Source: Chloroflexota bacterium (GTDB taxonomy: Bacteria > Chloroflexota > Anaerolineae > Promineifilales > Promineifilaceae). Taken from it: a stretch of 7,298 bases of DNA. Of this stretch, positions 1 to 4,928 are shown in pieces. The translations under genes and the position numbers were made by a program. Location: contig DOXE01000245.1 in NCBI GenBank assembly GCA_003519205.1, forward strand, positions 1-7,298, read 5' to 3'. Under the pieces are notes generated by a model, which had not been told where the DNA came from, ran no database searches, and saw only the letters and a program-made list of their open reading frames with translations. Position 1 is the first letter of the stretch, and each line of letters starts with the position of its first letter.

Positions 1-233
1 ATGCCGATCAAGCGCCTTACTTGGTCGGCTTCCTGGACGACGTCATACCCGTTGATTCGGGCAGTGCCATGGGTTGGTTGGAGAATGGCGCTCAGCATGC
101 GAACTGTGGTCGTCTTGCCAGCACCATTAGGGCCGAGTAAGGCCAACAATTCGCCCCTGTTTACGGTAATGGTGAGCTCGTCAACGGCCGTAAAACCGTC
201 GAATCGTTTCGTCAGTAGATCTGCTTCGATCAT
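1..233 (-). CDS. ABC transporter ATP-binding protein, N-terminal 77 residues (3' end beyond window)
   Basis: This is the start of an ATP-hydrolysing subunit of an ABC transporter, which would sit on the cytoplasmic face of the membrane. I translated it from the minus strand; the reading frame is open to the left edge. The Walker A motif GPNGAGKTT is at residues 34-42, preceded by the usual opening in which an aromatic residue of the A-loop region (KRFDGFTAVDEL, 9-20) leads to the first strands. The pattern (short loop before Walker A, then LSAILQPTHGTARINGYDV) resembles the CcmA/DrrA/NatA drug- or export-type ATPases, but the Q-loop, signature and Walker B lie outside the window, so substrate and direction cannot be told. 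The ATG at 231-233 is directly preceded by an in-frame TGA, which fixes the start region; no good Shine-Dalgarno sequence is visible. It lies 124 bases downstream of lgt on the same strand and probably has its own promoter. Confidence 0.93.
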   Translation of the reverse strand, partial: MIEADLLTKRFDGFTAVDELTITVNRGELLALLGPNGAGKTTTVRMLSAILQPTHGTARINGYDVVQEADQVRRLIG

Positions 234-254
234 TCAGATGTCTTGTCAGGTGGC

Positions 255-310
255 AATTAGGCTCAGTCGAAAAAAACGAAATCGCCTAATTCTACCATTT
301 TCATCGCCTA
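255..310. repeat. Direct and inverted repeats around the ABC gene promoter
   Basis: The octamer ATCGCCTA (plus strand) occurs at 281-288 and again at 303-310, exactly 22 bases apart. One copy lies in the spacer of the candidate promoter and the other directly downstream of its -10. In addition AATTAGGC at 255-262 is the exact reverse complement of GCCTAATT at 284-291, giving an 8-bp inverted repeat with a 21-base loop that overlaps the -10. The placement suits an operator or a 5' leader hairpin. No regulator gene is visible in the window. Confidence 0.45.
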
Positions 311-317
311 TTGTAAG
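289..317 (-). promoter_or_regulatory. Candidate sigma70-type promoter for the ABC transporter gene
   Basis: On the minus strand a -35-like CTTACA (312-317) is followed after 17 bases by a -10-like TAGAAT (289-294). This is 4/6 and 5/6 agreement with consensus. It lies about 55 bases ahead of the ABC ATPase start and beyond the lgt stop. The -10 is next to repeated TAGGCGAT motifs, described separately. This is a pattern match only. Confidence 0.4.
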
Positions 318-357
318 CCTTATTAGGAAAAGGGGGCCTAGGAAATCGGAACCAGGA

Positions 358-1581
358 TCAATTTCTAGCTATCAAATGTCGCCATAGCAGCAAGAAGGCC
401 ATCGGTACGGCTATGATAATCGACACCAGCGTCGCCACCGGTATTCCCAAGTCGATGCCAGCCAGGCTTAATGTCCGGCTGTCTAGCCGGATGAGCTCTA
501 ATAGAATGCGGCCAACTGCATAAAAAACCAGATAAAGGGCTAGAAGATCTCCGGTTTGTAGATCATCACGCCTACGACGGGCAAGGGTGAGAAGCACGAT
601 GAAGGTGAGCAAGCTCCATAAGGATTCATAAAGAAATGCGGGATGAAACCTGGTACTATCAATGGGAAATCGTTCAATATCAGCGTAAACTGTACCTGGG
701 ACGCGGTTTATGATGGTGATGCCCCATGGTAGGTTTGTTACCCCACCGTAGAGCTCCTGATTGAAGAAATTTCCCCACCGGCCGATGAATTGGCCTAAAG
801 CCATACCGACGACAGCCAGGTCAGCCCAGGCGATAGTCGAGATATGGTGGCGGTGAGTATAAAGCAACAATCCTAGGAAGCCGCCAATAATAGCCCCATA
901 AATACCTAGTCCACCGCTACGAATGTTGATCAATTGCATCGGATTCCTAAAATAGTCCAGGGCTGAGAAGATGCCTTCAGCCGTCATACTGGGCGAGGGG
1001 GTTAGAACATGGTAGAGGCGCGCCCCAATAACTCCGAGAAGGATGACCCAGGCGACACCTCCCCATACAAAGTCTGGATTCCACTGTCGCCAAGGTGCGT
1101 CATATATCCATCCTTCAAGGACGTTTGGAGTGTTCTTCAATTTCGACTCTACTACTTTTTTACCTTGTTTGTTAAGGCCTAGTCGGTCAGGAGATAAGCC
1201 CCATTCAAACAACAAGTTGCCCAAATTGAGCACTTTCCGCTTCACTAATGAACGCTGGATTTCCTCAGGAAGTTTCAATGCCTTGAGTGGTCTTTTACGT
1301 AAGTCGGGTGGGACATGCTCTTTAAAATCGAATTGGGCCCGTTCGGCCGCCAGGCGCGCGGTTACCCATGAGCCCATGGCAATGCCCCCGACGATGAAGA
1401 TCCCATACCAAAATATACTGAAGTTAAATACTTCTATTTGAAAGGCGATGCGGCTAGGGGTAAAGCCCGTTATCAAATGATTTATGAGGATAACGGCCAT
1501 GATCAAGCCGAAAACCGCAATAACATACCAATACGGTTCGACTCGTTTGCCTTTGGTATAGATGTTTGATAGCTGTTCCAT
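358..1581 (-). CDS. lgt: Phosphatidylglycerol:prolipoprotein diacylglyceryl transferase (Lgt), enlarged
   Basis: Lgt is the membrane enzyme that moves diacylglycerol from phosphatidylglycerol to the lipobox cysteine of prelipoproteins, the first step of lipoprotein maturation. The family signature is clear: GRWGNFFNQELYG at 267-279, where R268, N271, E276 and G279 align with E. coli R143, N146, E151 and G154. GARLYHVL (186-193), a GGLGIYGAIIGG segment (223-234) and GRILLELIR (357-365) match the other conserved blocks. The protein has 407 residues against about 260-290 usual. The excess is an extra N-terminal membrane helix (about 15-39) before the canonical first helix (about 52-72), and a basic, charged stretch of roughly 80 residues (about 84-167) in what should be the first cytoplasmic loop. 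The position of the E. coli H103 holds Y228. The ATG at 1581 follows the phosphatidyltransferase stop by 18 bases, so the two are probably co-transcribed. The Shine-Dalgarno sequence is weak. Confidence 0.95.
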   Translation of the reverse strand: MEQLSNIYTKGKRVEPYWYVIAVFGLIMAVILINHLITGFTPSRIAFQIEVFNFSIFWYGIFIVGGIAMGSWVTARLAAERAQFDFKEHVPPDLRKRPLKALKLPEEIQRSLVKRKVLNLGNLLFEWGLSPDRLGLNKQGKKVVESKLKNTPNVLEGWIYDAPWRQWNPDFVWGGVAWVILLGVIGARLYHVLTPSPSMTAEGIFSALDYFRNPMQLINIRSGGLGIYGAIIGGFLGLLLYTHRHHISTIAWADLAVVGMALGQFIGRWGNFFNQELYGGVTNLPWGITIINRVPGTVYADIERFPIDSTRFHPAFLYESLWSLLTFIVLLTLARRRRDDLQTGDLLALYLVFYAVGRILLELIRLDSRTLSLAGIDLGIPVATLVSIIIAVPMAFLLLWRHLIARN

Positions 1582-1599
1582 TTTTTGATCTGCTTGTTT

Positions 1600-2232
1600 T
1601 TAGCTGGTTCTCGTCTGGGTCCAGACGTGATAGACGCGTTGACCAACTGTAAACCAGGTGCCGGCAGCTAAGATCAGGATCCCGACTTGGACCAGAATTG
1701 GTAAAAAGACACTTAGGACGAGGGTAGCCACGATCACCACGTATCTTTCTACTCGTGTTAGCAAGCCGACCTTGCAGGAAATACTTAACGCTTCAGCTCT
1801 TGACCGGGTGTAACTGACCATGATCGAACCGGTTATGGCCACATAAGTAGCCAAGACCATCCACGGGTTATCATGTTGATAAAAATACGAAATGTAACCC
1901 GCATAGAGGATGATCTCGGCGATGCGGTCCGAAGTTGAATCCAAAAAGGCACCGAAATTTCCTTGTTCACGGCCGATTTTTCTAGCCAGAGCACCGTCCA
2001 AGGCATCCAGTGGGACAAAGATAAAAATGGCGATTCCAGCCCAGAAAAACTCTCCGGAGGCAATCAACCAGGCAAAAAGGAAGTGGAGCAACATACCCAG
2101 GATCGTCAGCAGATCCGGGGATACCCCCACTCGGGCAAGAAAAGTCACGATGGGATCGATGATGCCGACCGAACGAGCTCTCAACTGGTCGGTTAGGGTC
2201 TTCTTTTCGGGTTGAGAGGTTGGCGAATTCAT
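1600..2232 (-). CDS. CDP-alcohol phosphatidyltransferase family protein (phosphatidylinositol-phosphate-synthase-like)
   Basis: This integral membrane enzyme family transfers a phosphatidyl group from CDP-diacylglycerol to an alcohol acceptor, making phospholipid headgroups. The full catalytic signature D-x2-DG-x2-AR-x9-G-x3-D-x3-D is present: D76, D79, G80, A83, R84, G94, D98 and D102 (numbered from the chosen start). About six hydrophobic segments surround it. After the signature comes SYTRSRAEAL, then KVGLLTRVER, a pattern I associate with the phosphatidylinositol-phosphate synthase and related branch rather than with classic PgsA. The true acceptor (inositol phosphate, glycerol phosphate or another polyol) cannot be settled by eye. 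Start choice: the frame opens with TTG at 2259, and has ATGs at 2238 and 2232. I chose 2232 (210 residues) because a GGA lies 8 bases before it; in all cases the N-terminus is a polar, unconserved tail. It is the first gene of a probable operon with lgt, which itself consumes phosphatidylglycerol. Confidence 0.88.
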   Translation of the reverse strand: MNSPTSQPEKKTLTDQLRARSVGIIDPIVTFLARVGVSPDLLTILGMLLHFLFAWLIASGEFFWAGIAIFIFVPLDALDGALARKIGREQGNFGAFLDSTSDRIAEIILYAGYISYFYQHDNPWMVLATYVAITGSIMVSYTRSRAEALSISCKVGLLTRVERYVVIVATLVLSVFLPILVQVGILILAAGTWFTVGQRVYHVWTQTRTS

Positions 2233-2355
2233 ATCCATTTTCCGTTTTCTATTGAGCAAACCACCGGTTGCAGATCGCCTCGTCTACTCCCTTAAATGCC
2301 GACTTCTTGTGTAGGGGAGGTAGGAGGTTGATTCTTTACTGATCAATTGGTTCGG

Positions 2356-2384
2356 ATGCTATCGAATCAGTGGAGGCCTGTCAA
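2356..2384 (-). promoter_or_regulatory. Candidate promoter for the phosphatidyltransferase-lgt operon
   Basis: On the minus strand a perfect -35 TTGACA (2379-2384) is followed after exactly 17 bases by a -10-like TAGCAT (2356-2361, 4/6). It sits between the stop of the upstream phosphodiesterase gene (2417) and the phosphatidyltransferase. The expected leader of about 115 bases contains a pyrimidine-rich run with two CCTCC-like blocks (around 2311-2330), and an imperfect hairpin is possible between CTACCTCCC and the downstream GGGAGTAG. Confidence 0.55.
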
Positions 2385-2416
2385 GAAAGGAGCAAACGAG
2401 GGGAAAGGACTTCTCG

Positions 2417-3655
2417 CTAAGAATTCAGGTGGATACCTAACCACGGCACCTCCATTTCGGCGGCCGTCATACCTCCATGCCGCCCCTTCATCAGCTTTGG
2501 GACTTCCACCTCTTGCCTGGTTAACAGATTGTAGCCCTGGCGCATGGTTGCCAGCACATCCCCCAATCTTTGGGCTATGTCGGGAGCGTGGGGTTTGGGA
2601 CCCAATAGACCACTGGTCAATGCCTGGACCGAAGGCATAGCCATTAGCTTATCTGGATACTCCTCTTTCAGGTAATTCAGAAGCGATTTCTGGCATCCTT
2701 GTCTGGCGTAAAGATAGGGCGTACGTGGTTCGCCAGCAGGACGCATGAGTAGCATCTCGTTGAGAGTAGGTTCCTCGTCGACATTGATGATCTGGTCAAC
2801 GGGTGCCTCGACGTGTCCATGATCGCCGGTGATAAAAAGGACGGTTCCCTTCCTGGCCTTTGGGCTTAGACGGTCGAGGAATTCGGTCTTGAGCAGATTC
2901 AATGTAACCATGATTTCAGCGCCAACGGAAGGATGGCGCGGGCCATAGGCGTGACAGATCGTATCGATGGCGGGCCAGTATGCATTTACATAAAGTAATT
3001 GGCCGGTTGTTTTTTCCAGCAAATCTCGAAGCTGAACGAATAGGTCAGCTGCAGTGACAATGCCGTGGGTTTCGAATACGCCCCGATCAAGCATGCGGCT
3101 GAGGGCTGAATAGACGATACCATAGCCCTTAAATGAGTGGGTTTTTATGCCATAGGTCGCTAGAGATTGGGCGAATCCAGGCACTTGTAAAAACGCTTCA
3201 GGCTTAATGCCAGCATCGATCAGAGAGTTCGGAAAGGAGGCAAAGGTCGGCGAAAAGCGTAGCATGGACGCCAGGGTTGCTTCTCGGGGAAAGAATAGAC
3301 GCAACCCAACCATTCCGTGTTGGGCAGGCGCGTAACCAGTCCACAAGCTGCTGAGAGCTGCCACTGTAGTCGACGGAAAGACGGATGTTATCTTTGCTTC
3401 GATCTCGAGGCGAGAAGATAACCAACCGATATCGGTTTTAGATTGCTGGTACATATCCCAACCCAATGAATCGACCAGCAACACGACAATTCGTTCAACC
3501 TGGTCTGAAATCGGCAACCACATCGGCTCTCGAAGGGGCGGTAATCCATCAAAGGGAATTTGAAAAAGACTTGCGATTGGAGCTGGAATGTTAGCAATTG
3601 AGCCGCCAATATAATCTGGGGGAACAAATTCGCCGGGTAAGTTGGTTGTTTTCAC
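2417..3655 (-). CDS. Alkaline phosphatase superfamily protein, type I phosphodiesterase / nucleotide pyrophosphatase fold
   Basis: This is a two-zinc phosphoesterase of the nucleotide pyrophosphatase/phosphodiesterase type. All seven active-site residues can be placed (numbering from GTG 3655): D62 in VVLLVDSLGWD, nucleophile T97 in FPSTT, D231 and H235 in AIDTICHAYG, D278 and H279 in TGDHGH, and H393 in GRHGG. This is the same D/T/D/H/D/H/H order and spacing style as characterised bacterial NPP enzymes. It has 412 residues and I see no signal peptide or membrane segment, so it is probably cytoplasmic. The substrate is unknown: nucleotides, phosphodiesters and phosphoglycerate-type compounds are all possible for this superfamily. 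Start: the frame opens with GTG at 3676, but that codon lies inside the T-run arm of the terminator for the atp operon, so the GTG at 3655 (GAG about 11 bases upstream) is preferred. I see no convincing promoter just upstream; weak read-through or a promoter inside the previous gene is possible. Confidence 0.85.
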   Translation of the reverse strand: MKTTNLPGEFVPPDYIGGSIANIPAPIASLFQIPFDGLPPLREPMWLPISDQVERIVVLLVDSLGWDMYQQSKTDIGWLSSRLEIEAKITSVFPSTTVAALSSLWTGYAPAQHGMVGLRLFFPREATLASMLRFSPTFASFPNSLIDAGIKPEAFLQVPGFAQSLATYGIKTHSFKGYGIVYSALSRMLDRGVFETHGIVTAADLFVQLRDLLEKTTGQLLYVNAYWPAIDTICHAYGPRHPSVGAEIMVTLNLLKTEFLDRLSPKARKGTVLFITGDHGHVEAPVDQIINVDEEPTLNEMLLMRPAGEPRTPYLYARQGCQKSLLNYLKEEYPDKLMAMPSVQALTSGLLGPKPHAPDIAQRLGDVLATMRQGYNLLTRQEVEVPKLMKGRHGGMTAAEMEVPWLGIHLNS

Positions 3656-3665
3656 GAAATAATGC

Positions 3666-3752
3666 TCAATAAACACAAAAAAGGTCAGGTATTTTCATCC
3701 CGACCTTTTTTGTAGGCGGCAGTGGCGATGTTCGTAGGCCTGCAACCGCCAT
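3666..3752 (-). other. Possible 28-residue small ORF overlapping the terminator
   Basis: On the minus strand an ATG at 3750-3752 is preceded by AGGAG at a short 3-base spacing, and opens a 28-codon frame ending in TGA at 3666-3668. Its peptide starts MAVAGLRTSPLPP and ends PDLFCVY. The frame reads straight through the terminator hairpin, and its stop lies 10 bases before the preferred GTG of the phosphodiesterase gene. It could be a leader peptide or a chance frame; the peptide resembles nothing I know. Confidence 0.2.
3675..3713 (-). terminator. Strong intrinsic terminator ending the F0 operon
   Basis: A perfect 12-bp inverted repeat pairs ACAAAAAAGGTC (3675-3686) with GACCTTTTTTGT (3702-3713); after one mismatch two more G-C pairs close a 9-base loop. 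On the minus strand the GC part of the stem is followed by TTTTTT, the classic form. The A and T runs are symmetric, so it could act in both directions. It follows the b-delta gene by about 100 bases and comes immediately before the phosphodiesterase gene. Confidence 0.88.
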
Positions 3753-3814
3753 CTTCTCCTCAAATCAACGAGAATCCGCTTCCGTCAGCTCAATTCCCTC
3801 TTGTAGTATCCAAT

Positions 3815-4522
3815 TTAACGCAGCAAAGATTCGCGAAGTTCCGTCATCTGGCTGGCGACGCTATCGTCGAGAACTTGGTCTCCGACACGGATGACAAGCC
3901 CACCGAGAATCGCTGGATCGACTTTAAACGTCACCTCTTTGATGTTTACGGTTTTTTTGACTGTATTTTTCTCTGCCTCTGTTAAGGGCAGTGCGCTGGT
4001 TACTTCGGCCGTTTCTCCCTTTAACTCGGCTACTCCGGCCGGAACCTTGGCGAAGAAATCAGCAATGATCTCGTGTTGCCGTTTTTCGTTCAAGGACTCT
4101 CCTACCAGCTTATTGGCTGCCGCAATTGAGATCGAAGCCACCTGGGATCGCAGATCGGCCAGGATGCGGTTTCTTTCTTCCAAGGCTTCCTCACTGGCAT
4201 TGGCCAAAATGCTTTTAGCATCCGCATTCGCCTTGGAAACGATGCCACTGGCTGTTTCTTCTGCCTGGATTACCGCGTCTGAACGAATCTGCGCCGCTTC
4301 AGCTCGAGCCTCATCTATCACTTTTTTCGCCTCTACATCAGCATTTTCCCGCGCAATGGCAGCTTGACGCGCATCCTCCAAGCCTTTAGCAATGCGAGCT
4401 TGGCGTTCCTCGAGCATTCGGGTGATGGGTTTATAGGCAAATCCGCGCATCAGTACGATAAGAACGATTATCGCGCCAATCTGAACGATCAGATAGCCTA
4501 AGTTTATGCCTAAACCTTCCAT
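3815..4522 (-). CDS. atpF: ATP synthase F0 subunit b fused to the C-terminal part of subunit delta
   Basis: This protein forms the peripheral stalk that holds F1 still against the rotating c-ring. Residues 7-27 are the single membrane helix of subunit b, followed by KPITRMLEER and a long alanine- and charge-rich coiled coil to about 155. From about 165 the sequence changes to the end of subunit delta (OSCP): PLTEAEK (169-175), VDPAILGGLVIRVGDQVLDD (201-220) and a final amphipathic helix ending ESLLR. The whole protein has 235 residues. A b subunit alone is about 160 and a whole delta about 175, so the six-helix N-terminal domain of delta, which normally grips the tips of the alpha subunits, is missing. 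The ATG at 4522 has GAGGA seven bases upstream, 29 bases after atpE. It is the last gene of the operon and no separate atpH follows. The domain assignment is firm; whether the shortened delta works alone is open. Confidence 0.93.
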   Translation of the reverse strand: MEGLGINLGYLIVQIGAIIVLIVLMRGFAYKPITRMLEERQARIAKGLEDARQAAIARENADVEAKKVIDEARAEAAQIRSDAVIQAEETASGIVSKANADAKSILANASEEALEERNRILADLRSQVASISIAAANKLVGESLNEKRQHEIIADFFAKVPAGVAELKGETAEVTSALPLTEAEKNTVKKTVNIKEVTFKVDPAILGGLVIRVGDQVLDDSVASQMTELRESLLR

Positions 4523-4529
4523 AGTCTAG

Positions 4530-4534
4530 TCCTC
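4530..4534 (-). promoter_or_regulatory. Ribosome binding site of the b-delta gene
   Basis: GAGGA on the minus strand lies seven bases before the ATG at 4522, in the 29-base gap after atpE. It supports the start chosen for the b-delta fusion. Confidence 0.7.
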
Positions 4535-4551
4535 ACTTATGCCTATTCGTT

Positions 4552-4800
4552 TTACAATACGAAAAGGATAATCAAAGCTACTACCAGGGCGTAAATGGCT
4601 ACGGCCTCGGCGAAGGCAATACCTAAGATCATGTTTGTCTGAATATTGCCACTGGCATCTGGATTCCGGGCAATACCTTGTACTGCGCCCGAAACCAAAA
4701 TACCGATACCTGCTCCAGCACCGATAGCACCGAGCATCGCCAAACCAGCACCGATAGCTTTTAGACCGGTCACAAGCGCGAGGGCTGCTGCTTCATCCAT
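4552..4800 (-). CDS. atpE: ATP synthase F0 subunit c (proteolipid ring subunit)
   Basis: Subunit c forms the rotating ring in the membrane. The protein has 82 residues in two hydrophobic helices joined by the polar loop ARNPDASG (44-51). Helix 1 carries the glycine-rich packing motif GAIGAGAGIG (24-33). Helix 2 carries the ion-binding carboxylate E65 in IAFAEAVAIY. The residues that make a sodium site in the Ilyobacter tartaricus ring (Q32, E65, S66) are here I32, E65 and A66, so proton coupling is expected. The start at 4800 has a strong GGAGG ten bases upstream, the best ribosome binding site in the operon, which fits the need for many copies per complex. It sits between atpB (128-base gap containing repeats) and the b-delta gene (29-base gap). 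Confidence 0.97.
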   Translation of the reverse strand: MDEAAALALVTGLKAIGAGLAMLGAIGAGAGIGILVSGAVQGIARNPDASGNIQTNMILGIAFAEAVAIYALVVALIILFVL

Positions 4801-4810
4801 AGTCTGTAAT

Positions 4811-4815
4811 CCTCC
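4811..4815 (-). promoter_or_regulatory. Strong ribosome binding site of atpE
   Basis: GGAGG on the minus strand lies ten bases upstream of the atpE ATG at 4800. It is the closest match to the anti-Shine-Dalgarno sequence among the operon's genes and may help raise c-subunit synthesis above that of its neighbours. Confidence 0.75.
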
Positions 4816-4860
4816 AACTAATGTAAATTCGTACTATATTGAAAATTTGATGTTAGGCAC

Positions 4861-4926
4861 GTAAGACGTAAATTGTAAAGTGTAGTTCGATGGTATAATC
4901 GTTACGTTTTACTCGCTACGTTTTAC
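4861..4926. repeat. Tandem 14-mer and inverted copy between atpB and atpE
   Basis: On the plus strand TCGTTACGTTTTAC (4899-4912) is followed directly by TCGCTACGTTTTAC (4913-4926), a tandem repeat with one difference. GTAAGACGTA (4861-4870) matches the reverse complement of TACGTTTTAC in 9 of 10 positions, so the messenger can fold into a hairpin in the atpB-atpE gap. The block ends two bases before the atpB stop codon. It could be an RNA-processing or stability element, or a remnant of a dispersed repeat. Confidence 0.6.
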
Positions 4927-4928
4927 AT

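Noticed and set aside
1..387. Plus-strand open frame of 128 residues at the left edge
   Set aside because: The minus strand of the same stretch encodes an unmistakable Walker A motif with a stop-flanked start; the plus frame also runs through the intergenic gap and has no recognisable features.
2347..2640. Plus-strand 97-residue frame over the end of the phosphodiesterase gene
   Set aside because: Overlaps the conserved C-terminal GRHGG region of the minus-strand gene; low-complexity Pro-rich content typical of a shadow frame.
3674..3676. GTG at 3676 as start of the phosphodiesterase
   Set aside because: It lies within the T-run arm of the terminator and has no ribosome binding site; the GTG at 3655 is more plausible, though not proven.
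3891..4367. Plus-strand frame of 158 residues opposite the b-delta gene
   Set aside because: It is rich in Ala and Ser because it mirrors the alanine- and glutamate-rich coiled coil on the other strand; no ribosome site or family likeness.
4552..4800. Sodium-coupled c-ring
   Set aside because: Positions matching Q32 and S66 of the sodium type are Ile and Ala, so a proton-type site is expected.
4830..4850. Separate promoter for atpE (TATAGT-like -10 on the minus strand)
   Set aside because: No acceptable -35 at 16-18 bases upstream; AT-rich gap makes a chance match likely.
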